DNA of 64,000 nucleotides, from the NCBI GenBank assembly GCA_963711505.1, contig CAVQEJ010000003.1, positions 2,356,001 through 2,420,000 of the forward strand, in the 5' to 3' direction. Position numbers and translations under genes: made by a program. Of this stretch, positions 1 through 8,344 are shown in pieces. The DNA is from JAGWRA01 sp963711505. GTDB lineage: Bacteria > Acidobacteriota > Vicinamibacteria > Vicinamibacterales > CAVVIG01. Within the stretch, counting starts at the first letter, position 1. Every line of letters begins with the position of its first letter. The notes below the pieces were generated by a model. It saw nothing but the letters and a program-made list of their open reading frames with translations, was not told where the DNA came from and searched no databases.

Positions 1-1393
1 GCTTCGCGGCGTCGACGCGGCTCATCTGCCCCGCCCCGATCGCCAGCGTCCGGTCGAGGTTCGTGAAGATGATCGTGTTCGACTTCACGTGCGCGCAGAC
101 CCGCCAGGCGAAGCGCAGCGCCTGCCACTCCTCGACGGTCGGCTTCCGCTTCGTGACGACCCGGACTCCCTCGGGCAGCGCCTCGGGCGTCCAGGGCTGC
201 TGCGCCTCCGGCACCCAGTCGCGATCCTGCACCAGCACGGCGCCGAGCACCGATCGCAGCTCGCGGTCGCGTCCGGCTCCGCCGGCGCCGCGCGCCAGGG
301 GACGGAAGTCGGCGATGACGACGCGCAGCTTGCTCTTGGCCGCCAGCACCCGCAGCGCCGCCTCGTCCACGCCCGGCGCCACGACCGCCTCGATGAAGGT
401 CGCCACGATCTCGCGCGCCGTCGCTTCGTCGATCGGCCGGTTCAGCCCGACGATGCCGCCGAAGGCCGACAGCGCGTCGGCGTCGCGCGCCCGGACGTAC
501 GCCTCCTCGATCACCTGGCCGGTCGCGACGCCGCACGGATTCGTGTGCTTGATGACGGCCGCCGCCGGCTCCTCGAACTCCAGCACGATGCGGGCGGCCG
601 CATCCAGGTCGAGCAGGTTGGTGTACCAGAGGCCCTTGCCCTGCAGCACCTGCGCGTGCCCGAGGCCGGCCGCCAGCCCCGCGCCGTACCAGGCTCCCTG
701 CTGGTGCGGGTTCTCGCCGTAGCGGAGGTCGCCGATCTTCGTCAGGCCGAGATCGAGCCGCGCGGGCAGGCCGCCACCCGCCGGCGCCTCGCGCCGGAAC
801 GTGCCGCCGTCGGTCGCGATCCCGGCGAGCGTCGCGGTGATGGCCGTGTCGTACGCCGCCGTGTGGGCGATGGCCTTGCGCGCCAGATCGAACCGGAAGG
901 CGGGCGTCGGGCCGCCGGGAGCGTCGAGCGCGGCGAGCACCGCGCCATAGTCGCCCGGGTCGACCAGGACGAGCACGCCCGGGAAGTTCTTCGCCGCGGC
1001 GCGCACCATCGACGGCCCGCCGATGTCGATCTTCTCGACGAGCTCGTCGAAGGTCGCCGATGGATTCGCCGCCGTCTCGGCGAACGGATAGAGGTTGACG
1101 ACGACCACGTCGACCGGGGCGATGCCATGGGCCTCGAGGGCGGCCAGGTCCTCGGCATGGTCGCGGCGCGCGAGGATCCCGGCATGGATGTTCGGGTGCA
1201 GCGTCTTCACGCGCCCGTCCATCATCTCGGGAAACCCCGTGACGGTCGAGATGCCGACGACCGGCAGGCCGGCATCGGCGAGCGTCCGGGCGGTCCCGCC
1301 GGTGGAAACGAGTTCGAAACCGCGCTGGACGAGGCCGCGGGCCAGGTCGACCAGTCCGGTCTTGTCCGACACACTGAGAAGGGCTCTGGGCAT
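1..1393 (-). CDS. purH: PurH, bifunctional AICAR formyltransferase / IMP cyclohydrolase (3' end cut by window)
   Basis: Catalyses the last two steps of IMP synthesis in the cytoplasm: formylation of AICAR, then cyclisation of FAICAR to IMP. The reading frame begins MPRALLSVSDKTGL at 1393 and stays open to the window edge, giving about 464 of the usual ~520 residues. An N-terminal MGS-like cyclohydrolase domain (LVSTGGTA, FPEMMDGRVKTLHP, NLYPF) is followed by the AICAR transformylase domain (LRYGENPHQ; VIKHTNPCG with the family Lys-His pair). The gene is divergent from the cold-shock gene, across about 270 nt of intergenic sequence. No frameshift is seen. The identification is secure; only the C-terminus is missing. 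Confidence 0.96.
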   Translation of the reverse strand, partial: MPRALLSVSDKTGLVDLARGLVQRGFELVSTGGTARTLADAGLPVVGISTVTGFPEMMDGRVKTLHPNIHAGILARRDHAEDLAALEAHGIAPVDVVVVNLYPFAETAANPSATFDELVEKIDIGGPSMVRAAAKNFPGVLVLVDPGDYGAVLAALDAPGGPTPAFRFDLARKAIAHTAAYDTAITATLAGIATDGGTFRREAPAGGGLPARLDLGLTKIGDLRYGENPHQQGAWYGAGLAAGLGHAQVLQGKGLWYTNLLDLDAAARIVLEFEEPAAAVIKHTNPCGVATGQVIEEAYVRARDADALSAFGGIVGLNRPIDEATAREIVATFIEAVVAPGVDEAALRVLAAKSKLRVVIADFRPLARGAGGAGRDRELRSVLGAVLVQDRDWVPEAQQPWTPEALPEGVRVVTKRKPTVEEWQALRFAWRVCAHVKSNTIIFTNLDRTLAIGAGQMSRVDAAK

Positions 1394-1498
1394 GGGGTTA
1401 TCGGGAATCCTGAATAAGGCCGTCCGGGGCGGGCCGGATGGCCCTGCCCCCCTCGAAACTGCGGCTGCTGCCAGGCTGGCTCGGGACGGCCGAGGCTG

Positions 1499-1527
1499 TT
1501 GACGCCCCGCAGCGACTCCGCTATTAT
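1499..1527 (+). promoter_or_regulatory. Sigma-70-type promoter of the cold-shock leader
   Basis: TTGACG (1499-1504), a 17-nt spacer and TATTAT (1522-1527) make the best -35/-10 match in the window. Transcription should begin near 1534, about 130 nt before the cold-shock start codon. That long leader contains a terminator-like hairpin. Confidence 0.7.
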
Positions 1528-1562
1528 CTCGCAGCGCCGGGGGGACCCGGCACCGTCAGCGC

Positions 1563-1586
1563 GACCGCTCCGCGGTCCTTTTTTTT
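1563..1586 (+). terminator. Intrinsic terminator inside the cold-shock gene leader (possible attenuator)
   Basis: GACCGC-TCC-GCGGTC (1563-1577) is a perfect 6-bp stem followed by C and eight T residues (1579-1586), the classic rho-independent form. It lies after the promoter at 1499-1527 and 80 nt before the cold-shock start codon. The neighbouring purH is transcribed the other way, so this cannot be its terminator. An upstream GGACC (1543-1547) could pair with GGTCC (1574-1578) and break the hairpin, which would suit attenuation. A ~50-nt terminated RNA is the other reading. Confidence 0.65.
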
Positions 1587-1666
1587 ATCCCGAAGCTCGG
1601 CAGGGCCCCGGGGTAGGTTCTCTCGCGGCGCGAACCGCCGCGAATTGCAAGCAGGGAAGACGAACG

Positions 1667-1870
1667 ATGCGCATCACAGGCAAGGTCAAGTGGTTCAACA
1701 ACGCCAAGGGCTACGGATTCATCGAGCGCGAGGGTGGTAGTGACGTGTTCGTGCACTACTCGGCCATCCAGGGCAACGGATTCCGTTCCCTCGAGGAGGG
1801 CCAGGCCGTCGAGTTCGAGATCGTGGACGGTCCCAAGGGTCCGCAGGCGGGCAACGTCACCAAGGCCTGA
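1667..1870 (+). CDS. Cold-shock protein, CspA family
   Basis: A 67-residue single cold-shock domain, the usual length for CspA-type RNA chaperones that bind single-stranded RNA/DNA. It begins MRITGKVKWFNNAKGYGFI, containing RNP1 (KGYGFIE), followed by RNP2 (DVFVHYSAI) and the conserved end GPQAGNVTKA. The chosen ATG has an AGGGAAGA Shine-Dalgarno about 8 nt upstream; longer in-frame extensions lack the family pattern. The leader is ~130 nt, as is common for regulated csp genes, and contains an intrinsic terminator. Confidence 0.95.
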   Translation: MRITGKVKWFNNAKGYGFIEREGGSDVFVHYSAIQGNGFRSLEEGQAVEFEIVDGPKGPQAGNVTKA

Positions 1871-1893
1871 CCGCGAGCTTCATACCTTCCGGG

Positions 1894-1929
1894 CTGCCGG
1901 CCCCCGGCCTCGTTTCCGGGTGCCGGCAG
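1894..1929. terminator. GC-rich hairpin between convergent genes
   Basis: Arms at 1894-1907 and 1916-1929 pair over 14 bp with one mismatch around an 8-nt loop. It lies 24 nt after the cold-shock stop codon and before the converging gene ending at 1964. No strong T-run follows, so it is a likely but not classical terminator. Confidence 0.5.
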
Positions 1930-1963
1930 TTCCGCCGCCGGCGCCCGATCGTCCCGCACTCAT

Positions 1964-2551
1964 TCATTCGGACCTGGCACCGCGCAACGCGCGCGCTGTC
2001 AGGTTCACCTTGCCGTCGCGGACCGCGATCCGGAAGGCCACTTCCGGGCTCCCGCTGCGCTGCAGTTTCTTCACCTGATCGCGAATCAGATCGGCGAAGC
2101 GGTGGAACGGCACCGCCGCTTCGCCTGCTTCGCGCCGCGCCTCCGCCAGCCGCTCGTACAGCTCCCGCAGCTTGTCGGCCTCCCGCACGGGATCGGCGAA
2201 CGACGCCACGTGGACGATCCGGTCGCCCGACGCGCCTGGCGCCGGCGGCTCCGGCGCGCGGCGGCGCGTGAACGGCCCGGGCCGGCCCTCCTCGCGCGCG
2301 CGCAATCCCCGATCCCACAGGTCCACGAACGTCTGGAACCGCGCCTGCAGCGTCCGGAACCGGAACCGGTCGCCGTAGGTCTGGATGTACGACCGGTCGT
2401 ACCGTTTGACGAGCGCCTCCACCCGGCCGCGCGTCTCCCACGGCGGCCGCGGCAGCCGGCCGGCGAAGAACATGTTGTACTCGGACTCGAGCCGCTTCAA
2501 TTCCACCTCGAGGAGGCGCAGGTCCCGCTCGACGTCGGTGGGCTCGGCCAC
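1964..2551 (-). CDS. MXAN_5187-like C-terminal domain protein
   Basis: A 195-residue soluble protein that resembles the conserved C-terminal region of myxobacterial MXAN_5187-type proteins; biochemical function is unknown. It is rich in charged helices (EVELKRLESEYNMFFAGR at the N-terminus), has a central WETRGRVEALVKRYDRSYIQTYGDRFRFRTLQARF-type core (given here as its start and end), and a basic C-terminus with HRFADLIRDQVKKL. The start is a GTG whose G overlaps the last base of the upstream gene's TAG stop (TAGTG), so the two are translationally coupled. The family name is from memory of the motif pattern; the gene call itself is firm. Confidence 0.75.
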   Translation of the reverse strand: MAEPTDVERDLRLLEVELKRLESEYNMFFAGRLPRPPWETRGRVEALVKRYDRSYIQTYGDRFRFRTLQARFQTFVDLWDRGLRAREEGRPGPFTRRRAPEPPAPGASGDRIVHVASFADPVREADKLRELYERLAEARREAGEAAVPFHRFADLIRDQVKKLQRSGSPEVAFRIAVRDGKVNLTARALRGARSE

Positions 2552-3027
2552 TAGCGTGGGATGAGGAACCAGACGAGCGGCAGCCAGAGCTCCCGCGCGT
2601 ACGGCACCGGCTTGTCGTCGACCAGCACCTCGCAGCCGTCGAAGCGGCCGACGATCTCGAACAGGTCACGCAGCCGCGGCGCTTCGGCCGGCTCGAACCG
2701 CGCCCGGTGCCGGAACGCCGGGCCGTGCCCGACCTCGCGGTACTCGGTCGCCGTCCGCGCGAGCTCGACCGCCCGGCCGTACTCGGGCGACTCGAAGACG
2801 GGAAAGACGAGCGTCATCGAGAACGGCCGGCGCTGCCCGCCGAACAGCGCTTCCTGCAGATCGGGATCGAGGGCCGCCAGCTCCTCGTTGGAGGGCTGCT
2901 CGGCGATGTCGACATACGGCCAGAACCGCTCGGACGGCCGGTACCGGGGAACGTCCGGGTCGGCGGAAGCGGCGGCCGGCGCGCCGGAGCGCGGTTCGCG
3001 TGGCGTCTGTTCCATCGTGAGGACCAT
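2551..3027 (-). CDS. Hypothetical protein coupled to the MXAN_5187-like gene
   Basis: A protein of about 158 residues, not assigned to a named family. After a low-complexity N-terminus (PREPRSGAPAAASADPD) comes a compact acidic domain with RYRPSERFWPYVDIAE, FSMTLVFPVFESPEYGRAVE and a tryptophan-rich end (ELWLPLVWFLIPR). There is no signal peptide or membrane segment. Start could be ATG 3027 or ATG 3015; neither has a clear Shine-Dalgarno. Its stop overlaps the GTG start of the next gene by one base, so the two proteins probably work together. It is divergent from selA. Confidence 0.7.
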   Translation of the reverse strand: MVLTMEQTPREPRSGAPAAASADPDVPRYRPSERFWPYVDIAEQPSNEELAALDPDLQEALFGGQRRPFSMTLVFPVFESPEYGRAVELARTATEYREVGHGPAFRHRARFEPAEAPRLRDLFEIVGRFDGCEVLVDDKPVPYARELWLPLVWFLIPR

Positions 3028-3123
3028 CGGCGCGCGACGCGCGCCGGTCGGATTGGAGTACCGCTGATGGTATCCTGACAGCCACGAGGGTCGCAAGCCG
3101 CGCCCGGGCACGCGCACGCTGCC

Positions 3124-4521
3124 ATGACCGATTTCCGCGTCATCCCGTCGATCGATCAGATCCGTCAGCGCGACGCCGTCCAGGCCCTGGAGCGGCGCTA
3201 CGGGCACGACGCCACCGTGGCCGCGCTGCGCGAGGCGGCCGACGGCCTCCGCACCCGCCTGACCGCCGGCGCCGGCACGTCGATCGACGCCGCGGCGGCC
3301 GCCCGTGCCATCGAAGAGGATGCCGCCGCGCGCCTCCACCAGCGCTTCCAGCCGTCACTGCGTCCCGTCATCAACGCAACCGGCGTCATCATCCACACCA
3401 ACCTCGGGCGGGCGCCGCTCGCCGACGCCGCCGTCGCACAGGTCGCGGCGGTCGGCCGCGGCTACGCGAACCTCGAGTACGACCTGGCGGCGGGTCGGCG
3501 CGGCTCGCGCCAGCAGCACGCCGAGGCGCACCTGCGCCGGCTGACCGGGGCCGAGGCCGCCCTCGTCGTCAACAACAACGCCGGCGCCACGCTCGTCGTG
3601 CTGGCCGCCCTCGCCGCGGGACGCGAGGTGATCGTGTCGCGCGGCGAGCTGGTCGAGATCGGCGGCGGCTTCCGCGTGCCCGACGTCATGGCCCAGTCCG
3701 GCGCCCGCCTCCGCGAGGTCGGCACGACCAACCGGACGCGCGCGGCCGACTACGCCGCCGCCATCGGCGACCGCACGGCCGCCATCCTGCGCGTGCATCC
3801 GTCCAACTTCCGGATTGAAGGGTTCACCGAGCGACCGGCGCTCGCCGAGCTGACGGCGCTCGGCCGACGGTTCGATCTGCCGGTCATCGAGGACCTCGGC
3901 AGCGGGTACCTGCGGCTGGACGGCGACCGGGAGAATCCGGCGCTCCGGGAGGAGCCGGCGGTGCAGGACAGCCTGGCGGCCGGCGCCGACCTGCTCTGCT
4001 TCAGCGGCGACAAGCTGCTCGGCGGCCCGCAGGCCGGCATCGTGGTCGGACGGGCCGCCCTCGTGCAGCAGGTCGGCCGCCACCCGCTGCTGCGGGCCCT
4101 CAGGGCCGACAAGATGACCTGTGCCGCCCTCGACGCCACGCTGGCCGAATATGCCGCCGGACGGGCGGCCGACACCGTGCCCGTGCGCCGCATGCTCGCC
4201 CTGAGCGCCGAGGCGGTGCGGGAGCGGGCCGGCCGGCTGGCGGCCGGGCTCGGCCGCGCCGGATGGCAGGTGGATCTGCGGCCCGGCCACTCGACCGTCG
4301 GCGGCGGCAGCGCCCCGGGGGAGACGCTGCCGACCTGGCTGCTGGCCATCGCCCGCGCCGGCGAGCCGGCCGACACCCTGGAGGCCCGCCTGCGCCGCCT
4401 CGACCCGCCCATCGTCGCCCGCATCGAACGGGACCGCGTCGTGCTCGACCTGCGGACCGTCGCCCCCGGCCAGGATGAGCTGGTGGGCGTCTTACTGGGC
4501 GGTCCGCACAACCCGGCCTGA
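3124..4521 (+). CDS. selA: SelA, L-seryl-tRNA(Sec) selenium transferase
   Basis: A PLP enzyme that turns seryl-tRNA(Sec) into selenocysteinyl-tRNA(Sec) using selenophosphate. The 465-residue length is normal. The SelA PLP-site motif SGDKLLGGPQAG places the Schiff-base lysine at about residue 297. Upstream are the family blocks VINATGVIIHTNLGRAPL, VVNNNAGA, SRGELVEIGGGFRVPD and RVHPSNFRIEGFT. The N-terminal tRNA-binding region (IPSIDQI) is present, so this is the long bacterial form. selB, selC and selD are not in the window. fdhD at 40 kb hints at a formate dehydrogenase as a selenocysteine user, but no such enzyme is encoded here. Confidence 0.96.
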   Translation: MTDFRVIPSIDQIRQRDAVQALERRYGHDATVAALREAADGLRTRLTAGAGTSIDAAAAARAIEEDAAARLHQRFQPSLRPVINATGVIIHTNLGRAPLADAAVAQVAAVGRGYANLEYDLAAGRRGSRQQHAEAHLRRLTGAEAALVVNNNAGATLVVLAALAAGREVIVSRGELVEIGGGFRVPDVMAQSGARLREVGTTNRTRAADYAAAIGDRTAAILRVHPSNFRIEGFTERPALAELTALGRRFDLPVIEDLGSGYLRLDGDRENPALREEPAVQDSLAAGADLLCFSGDKLLGGPQAGIVVGRAALVQQVGRHPLLRALRADKMTCAALDATLAEYAAGRAADTVPVRRMLALSAEAVRERAGRLAAGLGRAGWQVDLRPGHSTVGGGSAPGETLPTWLLAIARAGEPADTLEARLRRLDPPIVARIERDRVVLDLRTVAPGQDELVGVLLGGPHNPA

Positions 4522-4573
4522 CGGCCCCCGCGTCCCCAGGGCCGTCTCGATCAACTCACGAGACGAGGACCCC

Positions 4574-5585
4574 ATGAAGACGCTCAACCCCGTGAACGCG
4601 GTGAATCGCGTCCGTCTGCTGGCCGGCCGTGCGGCATTCGTCGTGCTGCTGTCGGCCGCCTGCTCCTTGCCGATCGGCGGCGCCGCCTCTGCGCAGGAAC
4701 CCGCTCCGGACACCCAGGACCCCGCCGCCGGCCTGCTGAAGCAGGCGCAGCAGGACATCCGTGAAGGACGGCTGGAGGCAGCGCTGTCGCTCGATCGGCA
4801 GGCGCTCGCGGCCGCACCCGACTCCTTCCAGGCGCACAGCCAGACGGGCGCGGTGCTCGATCTGCTGGGCCGGTACGACGAGGCGCGGCAGCACCTGAGC
4901 CGGGCGATCGCGCTGGCGCCGTCGCCCGCCGTCAAGGCGCGGGCGCTCCGCTCGATGGCCGTCTCCTACGGCTTCCAGAACGACTGCGCCGGCGCCACGA
5001 CGTACGCGCAGCAGGCGTACGGCGTCTACCTGGGCGAGCGGGACGACTACAACGCCGGCGAGGCGGCCGACGAGCTGGCGCGGCTGTGCCTCGAGGCGGG
5101 CGACTTCGACGCGGCCGCGCAATGGTACCGGGCCGGCCACGACGCCGGGCTGAAGGAGCCGGACATCAAGCCCGAGCGGCGCGACCTCTGGGCGTTCCGC
5201 TGGGAGCACGCGCAGGCGCGGATTGCCGCGCGGCGCGGCGACAAGCCGGCCGCCCTGCAGCACGTCGCCGCCGCGCGGGCCGTGCTCGACAAGGGAACCA
5301 ACCCGGAACAGAAGGCGTTCCTCCCGTACCTGACGGGCTACGTCGCGCTCTACACGGGCGAATACCGGACCGCGCTCACCGATCTCCAGCAGGCGAACCA
5401 GAACGATCCGTTCATCCTCTGCCTCATCGCGCAGACGCACGAGAAGCTCGGCGACCAGGCGCAGGCCATGGAGTGACTACCGCCGGGCGCTCGCCCGGGC
5501 CGTCACGCACAACCCGCCGACGGCCTACGCGCGGCCGCTGGCGGAGAAGCGCCTGCGGCTCGCGCGAGGCGCCGGAGGGCAGTAA
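4574..5585 (+). CDS. Exported tetratricopeptide-repeat protein (apparent frameshift near 5474)
   Basis: Begins MKTLNPVNAVNRVRLLAGRA with a hydrophobic stretch and a likely cleavage site GAASAQ, so a secreted or periplasmic protein. It has helical TPR-type repeats from about residue 50 on (AGLLKQAQQDIREGRLEAAL, LLGRYDEARQHLSRAIALAP, EYRTALTDLQQANQNDP). The first frame stops at 5476 just after HEKLGDQAQAME. The next frame directly continues the last repeat (YYRRALARAVTHNPPTAYA) to a TAA at 5583-5585, so one or two bases appear lost or gained near 5474. TPR proteins are scaffolds; no partner is evident. Confidence 0.8.
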
Positions 5586-5610
5586 GGCGAAGCCGAACCG
5601 CCGAGCGCGC

Positions 5611-5638
5611 CGCGGCTGGGGGTGGGGCCCCAGCCGCG
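5611..5638 (+). terminator. Hairpin after the TPR gene
   Basis: CGCGGCTGGGG (5611-5621) and CCCCAGCCGCG (5628-5638) form a perfect 11-bp stem with a six-base loop, 26 nt after the restored stop codon. No T-run follows. The inner GGGGGTGGGGCCCCA recurs inverted near 14572-14586. Confidence 0.5.
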
Positions 5639-5725
5639 CTGAAGGATGCTGACGCGCGGGCGCCGGCCGCAGGGGCTGCAGTTCTTCCGTGCGCGGGAGC
5701 CCAGCCTCACGCGCGGCGACGCACG

Positions 5726-5755
5726 TTGCACGTCGCACGTGACAGGCGTCACAAT
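5726..5755 (+). promoter_or_regulatory. Promoter of the NCS1 permease, leaderless type
   Basis: TTGCAC (5726-5731), an 18-nt spacer and CACAAT (5750-5755) lie only 8 nt before the ATG at 5764. The same layout (TTGCAT, 18 nt, CAGAAT, then ATG) precedes the HD-hydrolase gene at 8345. Transcription would begin at or next to the start codon. Confidence 0.5.
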
Positions 5756-5763
5756 CCCCCCGC

Positions 5764-7201
5764 ATGCCCGACACCGCCGAAGCGTCGCTCCCGCGCGCCG
5801 GGGCTCCGGGCGTTCTCGATCGAGCACCGGTCCATCGGCTACATCCCGCAGCACGAACGCTACGGGCGTCCGCTCAACCAGTTCACGCTCTGGTTCGGCG
5901 CGAACCTCCAGATCACGGCCATCGTCACCGGGGCGCTGGCCGTCGTGCTGGGCGGTGACGTCACCTGGTCGATCGTCGGCCTCCTCATCGGCCAGATCCT
6001 CGGCGGCACGGTGATGGCGCTGCACGCCGTGCAGGGCCCGAAGCTGGGGCTGCCGCAGATGATCTCCTCGCGGGCCCAGTTCGGGGTCTACGGGGCGGTC
6101 ATTCCGCTGGTGCTCGTCATCCTGATGTACCTCGGCTTCGCCGCCTCCGGCACGGTCCTGGCCGGCCAGGCCGTGGCCGGCCTGCTGCACGCGCCCGACG
6201 CGCTCGGCATCGTGATCTTCGGGGCGCTGACCGCCGTCATCGCCATCATCGGCTACCGGCTGATCCACGCGATGGGCCGGTTCGCCAGCGTCGTCAGCGG
6301 GCTCGCATTCGTCTACCTGAGCGTCCGGCTGCTGAGCGGCGCCGACGTCGCCGCGCTCTTCGCACAGACGCACTTCACGATGGCGAAGTTCCTGCTGGCC
6401 ATGTCGCTGTCGGCCTCGTGGCAGATCGCCTACGGGCCGTACGTCGCCGACTACTCGCGCTACCTGCCGGCCGACACGCCCGAATTCCAGACGTTCGGCT
6501 CGACGTTCCTCGGGTCGGTGGTCGGCACGCAGTGGTCGATGACCTTCGGCGTCCTCGCGGCCGCTCTGGCGGGCAGCCGGTTCTCGGGGCACGAGGTCAG
6601 CTTCGTGGTGAGCCTGGGCGGGACCGGACTGATGGCCGCCCTGCTGTACTTCGTGATCGCGCTCGGCAAGCTGTGCGTCAACGTGCTGAACGCCTACGGC
6701 GGGTTCATGTCGACGATTACGACCATCACCGGCTTCATCGGCCAGCGGGAGATCGGCCCGATCACCCGGATGGTCTGCGTCTCGGCGATCATGCTGGTGG
6801 CGACGCTGCTGGCACTCGCCGGCCGCGGCGACTTCCTCGCGGCCTTCTCGACGTTCATCCTGTTCCTGCTGACCTTCTTCACGCCCTGGTCGGCAATCAA
6901 CCTCGTCGACTTCTACTTCATCTCGAAGGAACGCTACGACATCCCGGCCCTCAGCGATCCGGAGGGCCGCTACGGCGCCTGGAACGCCGCCGCGATTGCC
7001 AGCTATCTCATCGGCATCGGCGTCCAGCTGCCGTTCCTCTACACCGGCTTCTACACCGGTCCCCTCGTCAAGTACCTCGGCGGCACGGACATCTCCTGGA
7101 TCGTCGGTCTCATCGTGCCGGCCATCCTCTACTACGTGCTGGCCACGGCCAGCCACCCGGACATTCCGGACCGCCTGATCCTCCCCGAAGAAGCCACGTA
7201 G
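5764..7201 (+). CDS. NCS1-family purine/cytosine permease (apparent frameshift near 5805)
   Basis: A membrane symporter with about 12 hydrophobic helices that probably imports a nucleobase or related compound with H+ or Na+. The family start FSIEHRSIGYIPQHERYG is followed by the characteristic helix-1 region FTLWFGANLQITAIVTGAL and by SWQIAYGPYVADYSRYLP in the middle. The ATG at 5764 (MPDTAEASLPRAG) sits 8 nt after a -10 element but in another frame than the body, which implies a single-base indel near 5805. The alternative in-frame start at 5726 would lie inside the promoter. Substrate cannot be read from sequence. Confidence 0.88.
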
Positions 7202-7247
7202 AACGAGGAACGCGGCAAGCATCCACCACGAAGGCACGAAGAAGGGC
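7196..7247. repeat. Short tandem-unit junction repeat after the NCS1 permease
   Basis: The permease stop codon lies inside ACGTAGAACGAGGAACGCGG (7196 on). The first 23 bases match 25137-25159 after another gene except at two positions. CACGAAGG/CACGAAG units follow at about 7228-7244. It belongs to the dispersed 7-8-nt unit family described in the findings. Confidence 0.55.
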
Positions 7248-7272
7248 TCGCGGAATCCCTGGCAGGCTGGCG

Positions 7273-7680
7273 CTACTGATTGCTGCGCTTCTCGAGGACG
7301 GTGAGGCGCCGCTCGTGGTCATCGGCGACCGTGCGGATGAAGTCACGGATTTCGCGGAGCGGCTCGAGATCCTTCTTGATTTGCTCCAGTCCCTTGCCGT
7401 GGTGCGACTGTACCTCGGCGATCAACTGAATCTTCCCGTCTCGCGCCTCGCCCAGCACGCGGAGCGCGTTGACCTCGTTACGAAGTTTCGCGAATTCGTC
7501 CGGGAGCCCACGCAATTTCGCGACCTCGTCGGGGAGCCCAGAAAGCGTGCTGACCTCGCCGCGCAACTCACCGACATCCCCGCGAAGGCCGGCGACTTCG
7601 CGCCGAACCTCACCGACTGAGCTCTCGACCGAGTCGAGGCGCTGTTCGATCCTGTCGAAGCGTTCATGGTTGTCAGACAT
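7273..7680 (-). CDS. Small coiled-coil protein
   Basis: A 135-residue hydrophilic protein of unknown function, almost wholly heptad-patterned: MSDNHERFDRIEQRLDSVES, then repeated short blocks of the type EVxxLRG and LPDEVAKLRG/LPDEFAKLRN, ending VADDHERRLTVLEKRSNQ. There is no signal peptide or membrane segment. The pattern resembles small coiled-coil proteins that oligomerise or tether partners. It is followed on the same strand by no close gene, and upstream lies a second, basic coiled-coil gene. Internal direct repeats (7450-7560) suggest growth by unit duplication. Confidence 0.6.
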   Translation of the reverse strand: MSDNHERFDRIEQRLDSVESSVGEVRREVAGLRGDVGELRGEVSTLSGLPDEVAKLRGLPDEFAKLRNEVNALRVLGEARDGKIQLIAEVQSHHGKGLEQIKKDLEPLREIRDFIRTVADDHERRLTVLEKRSNQ

Positions 7681-7746
7681 GTCTCCTCCAGGATCAGCAC
7701 TGACGCCAGGACCGTGCCAGGATCATTTCCGCAGGAAGCCCGAACA

Positions 7747-8154
7747 TCACTCGCTCTTCGCGGCAGTTTCCGCCAGGTTCCTGGCTTCGAGCCGCTTCAA
7801 TTTCCGCATCCTCTGCGCCAGCGACAACTCCCGGGCCACGGGTCGAAGGCCAGCCGCGCGGAGGCGTCGGTTCAATGGCCCTTTGGCCCGGTTCCGCGCC
7901 CGGCGCTCCTGCTCACTCTGTTGCCACCAATCGGGTCTTTCGCGGCGCAAGGTCTCTTCCCGTTCCACCTCGCGCCGCAATGCCTCTTCCTCAATGACGC
8001 GCAAGCGCAACTCGAGCTGCGGCAGCACGGGTCGCACAGACTTCCGGCGAATCGGCGCGAGGCGACGCTCGAGCGTCCGGACCCGTCGGTCGAGGTCGCG
8101 AATCGCCGCCGCGAGGCGCGCGGAGGGATGTGTCTTCGGGTTTCGGCGCGGCAT
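7747..8154 (-). CDS. Arginine-rich coiled-coil hypothetical protein
   Basis: A 135-residue, strongly basic helical protein (MPRRNPKTHPSARLAAAIRD; RRVRTLERRLAPIRRK; REVEREETLRRERPDWWQQS) with no recognised domain. The chosen ATG at 8154 removes a low-complexity upstream extension. Plausible as a gene because the protein has a consistent heptad pattern and sits on the same strand as the neighbouring small coiled-coil gene, 66 nt away. An open frame on the other strand overlaps it, so the call is moderate. Confidence 0.45.
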   Translation of the reverse strand: MPRRNPKTHPSARLAAAIRDLDRRVRTLERRLAPIRRKSVRPVLPQLELRLRVIEEEALRREVEREETLRRERPDWWQQSEQERRARNRAKGPLNRRLRAAGLRPVARELSLAQRMRKLKRLEARNLAETAAKSE

Positions 8155-8308
8155 GACCAATCCGGTGATGCCGACGACGATGCCATCGTCGACGGCGCGA
8201 GTCAATAGGGATTCTCCCGCGGGACGACGGGCACGTGGGCAGGACGCCGAAAATGAGGAACGAGCAATGGGTGAATGTGCGTCTGATGTCGCACGTGGCA
8301 CCTGCGCA

Positions 8309-8338
8309 TTGCATGCCGCACGGAACAAGCGTCAGAAT
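8309..8338 (+). promoter_or_regulatory. Promoter of the HD-hydrolase gene, leaderless type
   Basis: TTGCAT (8309-8314), an 18-nt spacer and CAGAAT (8333-8338), 6 nt before ATG 8345. It is the same arrangement as before the gene at 5764, including the spacer length. Confidence 0.5.
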
Positions 8339-8344
8339 GCCCCT

